From: Aeromicrobium sp.
GTDB lineage: Bacteria; Actinomycetota; Actinomycetes; Propionibacteriales; Nocardioidaceae
Direction: 5' to 3'
DNA length: 22,958 nucleotides
NCBI GenBank assembly: GCA_023254755.1
Contig: JALRKU010000351.1
Location: 1 to 22,958, forward strand
The notes beneath the pieces were generated by a model that was not told the DNA's origin, made no database searches, and worked only from the letters and a program-made list of their open reading frames with translations. Position 1 is the stretch's first letter, and each line of letters opens with the position of its first letter. This document shows, piece by piece, positions 1 to 7,232 of this stretch. The translations under genes and the position numbers were made by a program.

Positions 1-671
1 CGGTCCGTGCCGCGATCGGTCCGAACACCGCCGCCGTGCTGATGGAGCCGATCCAGGGCGAGGCGGGCGTCGTCGTGCCGCCCCAGGGGTTCTTCGCCGG
101 CGTGCGCGAGCTCTGCGACGAGAACGACGTCCTGCTCATCGCCGACGAGATCCAGTCGGGCCTGGCCCGGACGGGCCGGCTGTTCGCGCTGGACCACGAC
201 GACGTCCGCGCCGACCTGTACACCCTCGGCAAGGCGTTGGGCGGCGGCATCGTCCCGGTGTCGGCCGTGGTGGGTCGCGGTGACGTGCTCGGCGTCCTGA
301 GGCCAGGCCAGCACGGATCGACGTTCGGCGGCTACCCCGTCGCGTGCGCGGTGGGCCGCGCCGTGGTCGACCTGCTGGCGACCGGCGAGTTCCAGCAGCG
401 CTCGGCGGAGCTGGGCGCCCACCTGCACCAGCGGCTCGACGGATTGATCGGCAAGGGCGTCTCGGCCGTGCGCGGTCGAGGCCTCTGGGCCGGCGTCGAC
501 ATCGACCCCCAGGCGCGCACCGGACGCGAGGTGTCGATGGCGCTGCGTGACGCCGGGGTGCTGTGCAAGGAGACGCACGAGCGCACGCTGCGCATCGCTC
601 CCCCGCTCGTCATCACCCTCGACGAGATCGACCACGCGGTCGACGCGCTGGCCGAGGCCGTCAACGCCTGA
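1..671 (+). CDS. rocD: Ornithine aminotransferase, 3' part (5' truncated by the window edge)
   Basis: The gene enters from the left edge in frame 3, so the N-terminal part is missing; about 222 residues are visible. It is a class-III PLP-dependent aminotransferase. The visible sequence has the EPIQGEAGV segment, the PLP-contacting Asp in IADEIQSG, and the Schiff-base Lys in TLGKALGGG, followed by GQHGSTFGGYP. This combination is typical of ornithine-oxo-acid transaminase, which converts ornithine and 2-oxoglutarate to glutamate semialdehyde and glutamate in arginine/ornithine catabolism. Acetylornithine aminotransferase is the nearest alternative, but the GGGIVPVSAVVG segment fits RocD better. 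The gene ends at TGA 669-671, 13 bp from the convergent flavin oxidoreductase. Family assignment is firm; the exact substrate is inferred. Confidence 0.88.
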   Translation, partial: VRAAIGPNTAAVLMEPIQGEAGVVVPPQGFFAGVRELCDENDVLLIADEIQSGLARTGRLFALDHDDVRADLYTLGKALGGGIVPVSAVVGRGDVLGVLRPGQHGSTFGGYPVACAVGRAVVDLLATGEFQQRSAELGAHLHQRLDGLIGKGVSAVRGRGLWAGVDIDPQARTGREVSMALRDAGVLCKETHERTLRIAPPLVITLDEIDHAVDALAEAVNA

Positions 672-684
672 CCGCGAGCGATCG

Positions 685-1719
685 CTAGCTCAGCAGCTCG
701 CGCACCCTCGGCACGACCTCGGTGCCGTACAGCTCGATCGAGGCCATCAGCTGCTCGTGGGGCAGGGTGCCGTGGCTGTACTTCATGTCGAAGCGGTCGA
801 GGTCGAGAAGCCGGACCGTGCGCGCGATCTTGGTCGCGACCGTCTGCGGCGCGCCGACGTAAAGGGCGCCCTGCGGGCCGCACGCATTCTCGAACTGCAG
901 ACGGCTGACCGGCGGCCAGCCCCGCTCACGGCCGATGCGGGTCATGTAGCCCTGGTAGTGCGGCCACAGCTCCTCGCGCGCCTGCTCGTCGGACTGCGCG
1001 ACGTGGCCGGGCGAGTGCACGCCGACCGGCAGCTGCGGCTGGCCCAGCTCGTCGAGCGCCCGTCGGTACAGCTGCGCGAAGGGCGCGAACTGGTCGGGCG
1101 GACCCCCGATGATCGCCAGCATCAGCGGGATCCCGTAGCGGGCGGCGCGGACGACGGACTCCGGACTGCCGCCGACGCCGATCCACGACCGCAGGCCGTT
1201 CGCCGTCTTCGGGTAGACCTCCTGCTCCACCAGCGGCGGCCGCAGCGACCCCTGCCAGCTGACCGGGCCCTCCGCCCGCAGCGCCGCGAACAGGTCGAGC
1301 TTCTCGCTGAACAGCGTCTCGTACTGGCCCAGGTCGAGGCCGAACAGTCCGAACGACTCCGTGAAGGAGCCGCGCCCCAGGATCACCTCGGCACGACCGT
1401 TCGAGAGCGCGTCGAGCGTCGCGAACCGCTGGTAGACCCGGATCGGGTCGTCGCTGCTCAGCACCGTCACCGCGGTGCCGAGGCGGATCCGCTCGGTGCG
1501 TGCGGCGATCGCCGCCAGCACGACCTCGGGAGCCGAGACCGCGAAGTCGTCACGGTGGTGCTCCCCCACCCCGAAGAAGGCGAGCCCCAGCGAGTCCGCC
1601 AGGACCCCCTGCTCCACGACGTTGCGGAGCACCTGCGCGTCGTGCAGCGGCGTGCCGTCGGCGTCGACCGTGACGTCGCCGAACGTGTCGAGACCGATCT
1701 CGACGTCGGCCCCGGTCAC
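685..1719 (-). CDS. LLM-class flavin-dependent oxidoreductase (Atu2307/SP_0267-like)
   Basis: A 344-residue luciferase-like monooxygenase fold protein, probably using FMN or F420. The N-terminal EIGLDTFGD, the GEHHRDDFAVSAPEVVLAAIAA stretch, the RIRLGTAVTVLSSDDP strand and the ALSNGRAEVILGRGS region are the family core (TIGR03858-type). The substrate is unknown. The start is a GTG at 1719 whose last two bases lie in the TGA stop of the upstream Gfo/Idh/MocA gene (GTGA overlap), so the two are probably translationally coupled. The reading frame stays open far upstream, but that extension only shadows the upstream gene. It converges on rocD, and its TAG stop overlaps the palindrome AGCGATCGCT at 677-686. 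Family is sure, substrate is not. Confidence 0.9.
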   Translation of the reverse strand: MTGADVEIGLDTFGDVTVDADGTPLHDAQVLRNVVEQGVLADSLGLAFFGVGEHHRDDFAVSAPEVVLAAIAARTERIRLGTAVTVLSSDDPIRVYQRFATLDALSNGRAEVILGRGSFTESFGLFGLDLGQYETLFSEKLDLFAALRAEGPVSWQGSLRPPLVEQEVYPKTANGLRSWIGVGGSPESVVRAARYGIPLMLAIIGGPPDQFAPFAQLYRRALDELGQPQLPVGVHSPGHVAQSDEQAREELWPHYQGYMTRIGRERGWPPVSRLQFENACGPQGALYVGAPQTVATKIARTVRLLDLDRFDMKYSHGTLPHEQLMASIELYGTEVVPRVRELLS

Positions 1720-2732
1720 GACGTCACCGCCACGATCGCGTCGACCGCCTCGAGCGCGACGATGCTGTCGGACAGCGGGCGCATCGGGGTCTCCCGCTCC
1801 CCCGCCGCGATCCGGCGTGCTGCCTCGGCCGCCTGGAAGTGCAGGCCGTCGACGTGGAGCGCGGACGGCTCCTCGTAGGCCAGCACCCGTGAGCCGTCGG
1901 CCGACGACCACGTCATCGGACCAGGACCGTTGTGCACCGGCTCGACGACCAGGACGGCGTCGTCGCCGACCAGCCGCAGGTCGTTGCGGGCGGCGCCGTA
2001 CATCGTGGTCCAGAACGACGACAGCACGTCGTCGTCGTGCGTCATGGTCACGGCGACCTGGCCCGTGACGCCGGTCGGGTGTGCGGTCCCGGAGGCCGTG
2101 AGCGTGGTCGGCGGGCCGACGAGGGACGTGATCATCGACAACGGGTAGATGCCGAGATCGAGCAACGGACCGCCGGCCAGGGCGGGGTCGAAGATCCGAT
2201 GGTCGCCGGTGAAGTGCTCGCCGTACTCGCCCGAGATCGACCTGAGTCGTCCGAGCGCGCAGTCGTCGAGCAGCTGTCGCAGCACGTCCCACTTCGGCAG
2301 GTACAGCGTCCACAGCGCCTCGGCGCAGTACCGGTCGGTGGCGACCGCGACCTCGGCGATCTTCCGGGCGTCGCCGGCGTTCGTCGCCAACGGCTTCTCG
2401 ACGAGGACGTGCTTGCCCGACTCCATCGCGAGGATCGCGAGATCGGCGTGCGTGTCGTGGGTCGTGGCCACGTAGACGACGTCGACGTCAGGACGCTCCG
2501 CCACCGCCTCGTAGCCCTCGACCGCGACGTCGACGCCCCACTGCTGCGCGAACGACGCGGCGCGCGCGAGGTCGCGCGAGCCGACTGCGGTCACCTGCTG
2601 CGCCGTGTGCTTCTGGAGGGCGCCGACGAATCGCGACGCGATCCACCCCGGTCCCATCACGCCCCAGCGCAGCGGAGGGGCCTGGCGCGGATCGGGGACC
2701 CGCGAGGCCGGCAGAGTCGTCGGAGGCGTCAT
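1716..2732 (-). CDS. Gfo/Idh/MocA-family oxidoreductase
   Basis: A 338-residue NAD(P)-dependent sugar/polyol-type dehydrogenase. The N-terminal Rossmann strand is RWGVMGPGWIA (GxGxxA-like, with GPGWIA), followed by the EKPLATN motif containing the conserved catalytic-region Lys, and by the second-domain GGPLLDLGIYPL segment. These are hallmarks of the family; similar proteins act on myo-inositol, glucose or trans-dihydrodiols, and nothing here fixes the substrate. I chose ATG 2732 (MTPPTTLP); an in-frame ATG at 2741 is possible. It is the first gene of a two-gene unit with the flavin oxidoreductase, which it overlaps by 4 bases. It is divergent from a GNAT gene across 49 bp containing an imperfect palindrome. 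Confidence 0.9.
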   Translation of the reverse strand: MTPPTTLPASRVPDPRQAPPLRWGVMGPGWIASRFVGALQKHTAQQVTAVGSRDLARAASFAQQWGVDVAVEGYEAVAERPDVDVVYVATTHDTHADLAILAMESGKHVLVEKPLATNAGDARKIAEVAVATDRYCAEALWTLYLPKWDVLRQLLDDCALGRLRSISGEYGEHFTGDHRIFDPALAGGPLLDLGIYPLSMITSLVGPPTTLTASGTAHPTGVTGQVAVTMTHDDDVLSSFWTTMYGAARNDLRLVGDDAVLVVEPVHNGPGPMTWSSADGSRVLAYEEPSALHVDGLHFQAAEAARRIAAGERETPMRPLSDSIVALEAVDAIVAVTS

Positions 2733-2751
2733 GACAAGCATGATGCACCAG

Positions 2752-2769
2752 GCGCCCACGCGCGGGCGC
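2752..2769. repeat. Imperfect 18-bp palindrome in divergent promoter gap
   Basis: Arms GCGCCC (2752-2757) and GGGCGC (2764-2769) flank a 6-base centre. The element directly abuts the -10 hexamer of the GNAT gene and lies 19 bp upstream of the Gfo/Idh/MocA start. It could be an operator, but GC-rich palindromes of this size also arise by chance in such DNA. Confidence 0.3.
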
Positions 2770-2775
2770 TAGCGT
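2770..2775 (+). promoter_or_regulatory. Leaderless-type -10 (TAGCGT) for GNAT gene
   Basis: TAGCGT ends 6 bases before the GTG at 2782, which would place transcription start at or next to the start codon. There is no Shine-Dalgarno sequence before this GTG. The same geometry recurs at many genes in this window. Confidence 0.6.
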
Positions 2776-2781
2776 GATGGT

Positions 2782-3318
2782 GTGCCGACCCGCCCCGCCC
2801 GAGGCTCCGACGTCCCTGCGCTCGCCGAGCTCGCCGCCCTCACCTTCCCGCTCGCGACCCCCGCGCACGTCACGGCGGAGTCGGAGCAGCAGTTCATCGA
2901 CGAGGTGCTCTCCCCCGAACGGTTCGAGGCGTACCTCGCCGACCCCGACCGCGACGTCCTGGTCTCCGACGCCGACGGCGTGCTCGCCGGCTACGCGCTG
3001 CTGGTCCACGGCGAGACGACCGACGACGACGTGCGGGCCGCGCTCACGCTGCGGCCCACCGCGGAGCTGAGCAAGTGCTACGTGCACCCCGACGCCCACG
3101 GCAGCGGCACGGCGCAGCAGCTGGTCCTGGCGGCGTTCGCCGCCGCCGAGTCCCGCGGGGCGCAGGGGATGTGGCTCGGCGTCAACCAGGAGAACGTCAG
3201 GGCCCAGCGGTTCTACGAGAAGTCCGGCTTCGTCCGCGTCGGCACCAAGCGGTTCCGGGTCGGCGCCGGACTCGAGCACGACTTCGTCTACGAGCGGCCG
3301 CTGCGGTCTGGTCGTTGA
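2782..3318 (+). CDS. GNAT-family N-acetyltransferase
   Basis: A 178-residue acetyl-CoA-dependent acyltransferase. Motif A is visible as KCYVHPDAHGSGTAQQL (residues 98-114, with the pyrophosphate-binding HGSGTA loop at 106-111). It is followed by the motif-B region GVNQENVRAQRFYEKSGFVRVG (133-154), typical of the fold. The acceptor substrate cannot be told. GTG 2782 is chosen because it sits 6 bases after a TAGCGT -10 and opens the fold at the right distance. The 3' end overlaps the convergent S4-domain gene by 31 bp (3288-3318), so the two transcripts are complementary there. Confidence 0.88.
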   Translation: MPTRPARGSDVPALAELAALTFPLATPAHVTAESEQQFIDEVLSPERFEAYLADPDRDVLVSDADGVLAGYALLVHGETTDDDVRAALTLRPTAELSKCYVHPDAHGSGTAQQLVLAAFAAAESRGAQGMWLGVNQENVRAQRFYEKSGFVRVGTKRFRVGAGLEHDFVYERPLRSGR

Positions 3319-3542
3319 CCGATCTGGAGGACCACGACGCCGGTCGGCAGCAGGACCTCGACGACGCTGCCCGGGGTGACCTGTCGCCCGCGTCGGGTCT
3401 CGACCTCGCCGTCGACGAGCACGTCGCCGTCGGCCACGATGGCACCGGCCTGGGCGCCGGACTCGGCGAGGCCGGAGAACTTGAGCAGCTGACCCAGGCG
3501 GATCATCTCGCCGCTGATCTCGATCACCTCGGGCTCGCTCAT
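3288..3542 (-). CDS. Small S4-domain RNA-binding protein
   Basis: An 84-residue protein that is almost entirely an S4 RNA-binding fold: IRLGQLLKFSGLAESGAQAGAIVADGDVLVDGEVETRRGRQVTPGSVVEV (residues 14-63). The AxxxI.xGxVxVNG-like turn is seen as AIVADGDVLVDGE. It resembles the YaaA/YbcJ type of small S4 protein, whose members bind structured RNA such as rRNA; the exact role is unknown. ATG 3542 is supported by a TATCGT -10 six bases upstream. The open frame continues upstream only as a shadow. It is divergent from a second S4 protein 68 bp away and overlaps the GNAT gene tail-to-tail. Confidence 0.85.
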   Translation of the reverse strand: MSEPEVIEISGEMIRLGQLLKFSGLAESGAQAGAIVADGDVLVDGEVETRRGRQVTPGSVVEVLLPTGVVVLQIGQRPDRSGRS

Positions 3543-3548
3543 GCGTCC

Positions 3549-3554
3549 ACGATA
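3549..3554 (-). promoter_or_regulatory. Leaderless-type -10 (TATCGT) for small S4 gene
   Basis: On the minus strand TATCGT is followed by 6 bases and the ATG at 3542. No Shine-Dalgarno sequence is present. Confidence 0.6.
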
Positions 3555-3595
3555 GGCCGCCTGACGAGTGCCGTGGAGGTCCTGCCCCGCGTCGG

Positions 3596-3601
3596 TAGGC
3601 T
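3596..3601 (+). promoter_or_regulatory. -10 element (TAGGCT) for Hsp15-like gene
   Basis: TAGGCT lies 9 bases before ATG 3611. This would leave either no leader or one of a few bases. It faces the minus-strand -10 of the other S4 gene 41 bp away. Confidence 0.5.
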
Positions 3602-3610
3602 GGACCCACC

Positions 3611-3979
3611 ATGACCGACTCCGTCCGCGCCGACGTGTGGGTGTGGAGCGTGCGGGTCTACCGCTCACGGTCGCTCGCGACCGCCGCCTGCAAGGCCGGC
3701 CACGTCGCCGTCAACGGCACCAAGGTCAAGCCGTCGGCACCCGTGCGGGTGGGCGACCGGGTCGAGGCCCTGACACCGGGCGGGAGCCGGGTGCACGTCG
3801 TCAGGACGCTGCTGACCAGGCGCGTCGGTGCCGCGATCGCCGCCGAGGCGATGGAGGACCTGTCGCCACCGCCGCTGCCCAAGACCGAACGACCCGCCCC
3901 GGTCGCGGTGCGCGAGCGGGGCGCCGGACGACCCACCAAGCGCGACCGCCGCCGGCTCGACCGCCTGCGCGGTCGCTGA
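3611..3979 (+). CDS. Hsp15-like S4-domain RNA-binding protein
   Basis: A 122-residue protein with an N-terminal S4 domain in the heat-shock protein 15 style: RADVWVWSVRVYRSRSLATAACKAGHVAVNG (residues 6-36), then VKPSAPVRVGDRVEA. A basic C-terminal tail rich in Arg, Lys and Pro (from about 88) resembles the tail of Hsp15/HslR. In E. coli that protein binds 50S subunits carrying stalled nascent chains. The same rescue role here is inference from family only. The start ATG follows a TAGGCT -10. It is divergent from another S4 protein, an uncommon pairing. Confidence 0.85.
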   Translation: MTDSVRADVWVWSVRVYRSRSLATAACKAGHVAVNGTKVKPSAPVRVGDRVEALTPGGSRVHVVRTLLTRRVGAAIAAEAMEDLSPPPLPKTERPAPVAVRERGAGRPTKRDRRRLDRLRGR

Positions 3980-4009
3980 GACGCCCCGCCGACCTCGGCT
4001 GCCTGGATC

Positions 4010-4015
4010 TAGGCT
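4010..4015 (+). promoter_or_regulatory. Leaderless-type -10 (TAGGCT) for second LLM gene
   Basis: TAGGCT ends 6 bases before GTG 4022, with no Shine-Dalgarno sequence between. Confidence 0.6.
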
Positions 4016-4021
4016 CGGACC

Positions 4022-5035
4022 GTGACTCGACCGCTGCGACGCCTCGGCTTCCTCACGATCGGCCTGTTCGACGAGGACGACCCGGGACCCGGCCACGAGA
4101 GCACCCTGCGGATCATCGAGCTCGGTGAGCAGCTCGGGTTCGACAGCGCGTGGCTGCGGCACCGCCACCTGCAGCACGGCATCTCCTCGCCGGTGGCCGT
4201 CCTGGCCGCCGCCACGCAGCGCACCCGCCACATCGAGCTCGGCACCGCCGTCACCCCGCTGGGCTGGGAGAACCCCTTCCGGCTGGCCGAGGACTGGTCG
4301 ACCGTCGACGTGCTGAGCGGCGGTCGCCTGAACCCGGGACTGAGCGTGGGACCACCGACCCACTTCGACGACGTCCGTGCCCACCTGTACCCGGACTCGG
4401 CCGACGTCGAGGACTTCGGGTACGGCCGCGTCGAGCGTCTCCTCCGCGCGCTGCGCGGCGAGCCGGTCAGCACGTTCGAGGGGACGGAGGGCATCGAGAC
4501 CTACTCCCGTCGCATCCAGCCGCACGCGACCGGTCTCGCCGAGCGCGTGTGGTACGGAGGCGCCGGACTCCGGTCGGCGGAGTGGACCGGGCGGCAGGGC
4601 CTGAACCTCCTCACCAGCAGCGTCGTGCGTGCCGAGGAGGACGACGACTTCGCGAGGGTCCAGCGCTCCCACATCGACCTCTTCCGCGCGCATCATCCCG
4701 ACGGCGACGCGGCACGCGTCTCGCAGGGCCTCGTCGTGGTGCCGACCGACGGTGCGACCCCCGAGCAGGTGGCACGCTACGAGGCCTACGCCGCGGCCAG
4801 GCTCCCTCGCACCCGGGAACCGCAGGGGCCCGGGCGCATCCTGTTCGCGCCCGACCTGGTCGGCCCGTCCGAGCTGATCGCCGAGCAGCTGCTGGCGCAC
4901 GACGCGTACCAGGCGGTCGACGAGGTCGTGTTCGCCCTGCCGTTCACCTTCGAGCACGACGACTACGTGCAGATCCTCACCGCCATGGCGACCCGGCTCG
5001 GTCCCGCGCTGGGCTGGTCACCGCAGCAGCGGTAG
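4022..5035 (+). CDS. LLM-class flavin-dependent oxidoreductase
   Basis: A 337-residue luciferase-like (beta/alpha)8 protein. It shows the LGFLTIGLF first strand, ELGEQLGFDSAWLRHRHLQHGISSPVAVLAAAT, the RHIELGTAVTPLGWENPFRLAEDWSTVDVLSGGRL segment and a C-terminal FTFEHDDYVQIL region. The fold and order match bacterial luciferase-family monooxygenases or F420/FMN reductases. The substrate is not recognisable, and it is not a close copy of the family member at 685-1719. GTG 4022 follows a TAGGCT -10. The 3' end overlaps the convergent NUDIX gene by 18 bp (5018-5035). Confidence 0.88.
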   Translation: MTRPLRRLGFLTIGLFDEDDPGPGHESTLRIIELGEQLGFDSAWLRHRHLQHGISSPVAVLAAATQRTRHIELGTAVTPLGWENPFRLAEDWSTVDVLSGGRLNPGLSVGPPTHFDDVRAHLYPDSADVEDFGYGRVERLLRALRGEPVSTFEGTEGIETYSRRIQPHATGLAERVWYGGAGLRSAEWTGRQGLNLLTSSVVRAEEDDDFARVQRSHIDLFRAHHPDGDAARVSQGLVVVPTDGATPEQVARYEAYAAARLPRTREPQGPGRILFAPDLVGPSELIAEQLLAHDAYQAVDEVVFALPFTFEHDDYVQILTAMATRLGPALGWSPQQR

Positions 5036-5419
5036 CAGGTGGTCGACCGCGAGCGGCGCCAGCACCAGGTCCCCGGGATCGCCCGGGTCCACCCAGGCCG
5101 ACGTCTCGATCTCGGCGCCGACCCGGTGCTCGTGCGTCGCGACGTCGAGCCTGAAGCACTCGGCGACGAGAGCGTGACCGGGTTCGTTCGCGGCGTCGGT
5201 CGAGAAGGAGCCCAGGGGGTTCAGTCGCTCGGCCGCCACGTCGAGGTCGAGCTCCTCGACCAGCTCTCGGCGCAGCGCCTCGACGGGACTCTCCCCGGGC
5301 TCCGGCTTGCCTCCGGGATTCATGAAGGCGGCGGTGCCGCGCTTGCGCACCAGCAGGGTCCTGCCGTCGGGTCGCACGACGAGCGCCGCCACGACCCGGA
5401 TGACCGGACGACCGCTCAC
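5018..5419 (-). CDS. NUDIX hydrolase
   Basis: A 133-residue protein that hydrolyses a nucleoside diphosphate linked to another moiety. The Nudix box begins at Gly37 (GGKPEPGESPVEALRREL, then VEELDL) and fits GX5EX7REUXEEXGU except that the final Gly is Asp58. That position varies in many active members. The catalytic Glu pair (55, 56) is present. GTG 5419 overlaps the stop of the upstream LOG-family gene by 4 bases (GTGA), implying coupled translation. The substrate is unknown; a role in clearing modified or released nucleotides alongside the LOG protein is only inference. Confidence 0.9.
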   Translation of the reverse strand: MSGRPVIRVVAALVVRPDGRTLLVRKRGTAAFMNPGGKPEPGESPVEALRRELVEELDLDVAAERLNPLGSFSTDAANEPGHALVAECFRLDVATHEHRVGAEIETSAWVDPGDPGDLVLAPLAVDHLLPLLR

Positions 5420-5994
5420 ACGAGGTCCTCGGGGTCGAACGTCGCGCCGCCGGCCCGGGCCGCCAGCTGGTCCAGCAGCACCTCGACGTCGTCGCCGAAC
5501 AGCGGGATCGACGGCTCGCCCCCGGTGACGAAGCCCGACTCGACCATGCGATCGACGAGCTCTCGCATCGGCGCCCAGTACGCGGTGTCGACGAACGCTC
5601 CGGGCTTGGCGTGGATGCCCAGCTGTGCCCACGTCCACTGCTCGGTGATCTCCTCGAGGGTCCCGACGCCCCCCGGCAGCGTCAGGAACGCGTCGGCCCG
5701 CTCGGCCATGAGCGCCTTGCGCTGGTGCATGTCGTCGACCACGTGCAGCTCGGTCAGTCCGTGGTGGGCCAGCTCGCGGTCGTCGAGCTGGCGCGGGATC
5801 ACACCGACCACCTGTCCGCCGGCCTCGAGCGCGGCGTCCGCGACGGCGCCCATGAGGCCCACGTGGCCTCCTCCGTACACGACGGTGGCGCCCCGCCGCG
5901 CGATCGCGCGTCCCGCGCGCTCTGCCAGCTCGCTCCAGCGCGGATCGACGCCGAAGCGCGACCCGCAGAACACCGCCACCGCGTCCAGAGCCAT
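5416..5994 (-). CDS. LOG-family protein (TIGR00730 Rossmann fold)
   Basis: A 192-residue LONELY GUY-type protein. GGGHVGLMG (41-49) and PGGVGTLEE (107-115) are the family signatures, with the intervening MHQRK (89-93) carrying the conserved Arg/Lys. Characterised members are nucleoside 5'-monophosphate phosphoribohydrolases that release a base (cytokinins in plants and some actinobacteria) from its ribose phosphate. Many bacterial members have undefined physiological substrates. ATG 5994 has a TAGGCT -10 six bases upstream. It is followed by a coupled NUDIX gene, and it is divergent from a GNAT gene across only 28 bp. Confidence 0.9.
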   Translation of the reverse strand: MALDAVAVFCGSRFGVDPRWSELAERAGRAIARRGATVVYGGGHVGLMGAVADAALEAGGQVVGVIPRQLDDRELAHHGLTELHVVDDMHQRKALMAERADAFLTLPGGVGTLEEITEQWTWAQLGIHAKPGAFVDTAYWAPMRELVDRMVESGFVTGGEPSIPLFGDDVEVLLDQLAARAGGATFDPEDLV

Positions 5995-6000
5995 GGTCGG

Positions 6001-6006
6001 AGCCTA
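6001..6006 (-). promoter_or_regulatory. Leaderless-type -10 (TAGGCT) for LOG-family gene
   Basis: On the minus strand TAGGCT is followed by 6 bases and ATG 5994. It sits inside the 28-bp divergent gap with the GNAT gene, so its -35 region falls in or at the start of that gene. Confidence 0.6.
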
Positions 6007-6010
6007 CTGA

Positions 6011-6016
6011 GACGAT
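6011..6016 (+). promoter_or_regulatory. Possible weak leaderless -10 (GACGAT) for second GNAT gene
   Basis: GACGAT ends 6 bases before GTG 6023, the same spacing as the clear TAnnnT elements elsewhere, but the first base does not match. No Shine-Dalgarno sequence is visible. Confidence 0.3.
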
Positions 6017-6022
6017 GGACTC

Positions 6023-6502
6023 GTGAGCGCACCGACCGTCCGCGTCGCCGGCCCCGCCGACGCCCGTGCCGTGGCCCGCTCGCTGCGTGCCTTCAACCTC
6101 GAGTTCGACGACCCCGCACCCGACGAGGACTGGCTCACCGACCGGCTCGCGACTCTTCTCCTCGACGACACCGTCGTTCTCGTCACCGAGCGCCCTGACG
6201 ACGACCTCCCGGCAGCCTTCGCGCTGATGCGACTGCGGCCCTCGCTGTGGGACGACGCCGACGAGGCGTACCTCGCCGAGCTGTACGTGCGCCCCGAGCT
6301 GCGTGGCCAGGGTCTCGGCCGAGCGCTGCTGCTCGCGACCGTCGACGAAGCCGTTCGGCGCGGTGCCACGTACATGGATCTCACCACGACGAACCGCGAC
6401 GAGGCGGCGGTCGCGCTCTACGAGTCGGTCGGGTTCGACCGGCACGAGCGCCGCGGCGACGGCACCGACTCCTACTACTTCGAGCTCGACCTCCCACGGT
6501 GA
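6023..6502 (+). CDS. GNAT-family N-acetyltransferase
   Basis: A 159-residue GNAT protein. Motif A reads AELYVRPELRGQGLGRALL (residues 85-103) with the acetyl-CoA pyrophosphate loop RGQGLG at 94-99. Motif B is DLTTTNRDEAAVALYESVGF. The acceptor is unknown. GTG 6023 opens the canonical first strand (TVRVAGPADA). It overlaps the AlkD-like gene by 4 bases (GTGA at 6499-6502), so the two are likely translated together. A functional link to alkylation repair is suggested only by this coupling. Confidence 0.88.
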   Translation: MSAPTVRVAGPADARAVARSLRAFNLEFDDPAPDEDWLTDRLATLLLDDTVVLVTERPDDDLPAAFALMRLRPSLWDDADEAYLAELYVRPELRGQGLGRALLLATVDEAVRRGATYMDLTTTNRDEAAVALYESVGFDRHERRGDGTDSYYFELDLPR

Positions 6503-7197
6503 CCCGCGCCGACGTCGACCTGGTCGACCGCATCCGCCGAGCGATCGCCGCCGCGGGCGACCCCGATCGTGCACAGCAGCAACAGGCGTACATGAGGTCC
6601 TCGATGCCGTACCGCGGGGTCACCGCTCCGCAGCTGAGGGCGGTGCTGCGACCGCTGCTCGACGATTCCGCGGCGGGCCTCGCCACGCGTGAGACGTGGG
6701 TCGACACGGTGCTCGAGCTGTGGGACCACGCCACCCATCGCGAGGAGCGGTACGCCGCGACGGCGCTGACCGGCCACCGGCGGTACCGGCCGTGGCAGGA
6801 CGCCGCGGCGCTCGATCTCTACCGCCACCAGGTCGTCACGGGAGCGTGGTGGGACCACGTCGACGAGATCGCGAGCCAGCGGGTGGGCCCGATCCTGCGG
6901 GCCGACCCCACCGCGGTCGCGCCGGTGCTGCGCCGGTGGGCGGGCGACGACGACCTCTGGGTGCGGCGCGCCGCGATCCTGTCCCAGCTCGCCTCCGGCA
7001 GCGAGCTCGACGTCGACCTGCTGCGGGACTGCATCGAGCCGAGTCTCGAAGACACCGACTTCTTCGCGCGCAAGGCCATCGGCTGGGCCCTGCGCCAGCA
7101 CGCCCGCACCGATCCGGCCTGGGTGCGCGAGCACGTCGAGGCGCTCGGCGACCGGCTGTCGCCGTTGTCACGGCGCGAGGCGCTGAAGCACCTGTGA
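6499..7197 (+). CDS. AlkD-like DNA alkylation repair protein
   Basis: A 232-residue all-helical HEAT-like-repeat DNA glycosylase of the AlkC/AlkD type, which excises 3- and 7-alkylated purines without base flipping. Diagnostic segments are YMRSSMPYRGVTAPQLR (31-47), the WWDHVD block (117-122, holding the Trp and Asp that line the AlkD lesion site), LWVRRAAILSQL (153-164) and FARKAIGWALRQHARTDPAWV (189-209), with Trp196 at the third aromatic position. GTG 6499 overlaps the GNAT stop. A long upstream frame extension is a shadow of the GNAT gene. The residues known to matter are present, so it is probably active. Confidence 0.9.
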   Translation: MTRADVDLVDRIRRAIAAAGDPDRAQQQQAYMRSSMPYRGVTAPQLRAVLRPLLDDSAAGLATRETWVDTVLELWDHATHREERYAATALTGHRRYRPWQDAAALDLYRHQVVTGAWWDHVDEIASQRVGPILRADPTAVAPVLRRWAGDDDLWVRRAAILSQLASGSELDVDLLRDCIEPSLEDTDFFARKAIGWALRQHARTDPAWVREHVEALGDRLSPLSRREALKHL

Positions 7198-7220
7198 CGC
7201 CTCGTCGTGGGCGGGGATCC

Positions 7221-7226
7221 TACGAT
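7221..7226 (+). promoter_or_regulatory. Leaderless-type -10 (TACGAT) for zinc-ribbon protein gene
   Basis: TACGAT ends 6 bases before GTG 7233. It marks a separate transcription start 36 bp after the AlkD-like gene. Confidence 0.6.
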
Positions 7227-7232
7227 CGAGAC

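Noticed and set aside
677..686. AGCGATCGCT palindrome as a terminator
   Set aside because: Arms of only 5 bp with no loop cannot form a useful hairpin. Probably a chance GC-rich palindrome at the convergent stops.
685..2313. A 542-residue fused flavin oxidoreductase
   Set aside because: The N-terminal 200 residues are an Arg/Ala-rich shadow of the Gfo/Idh/MocA gene. The real start is GTG 1719 in the stop-codon overlap.
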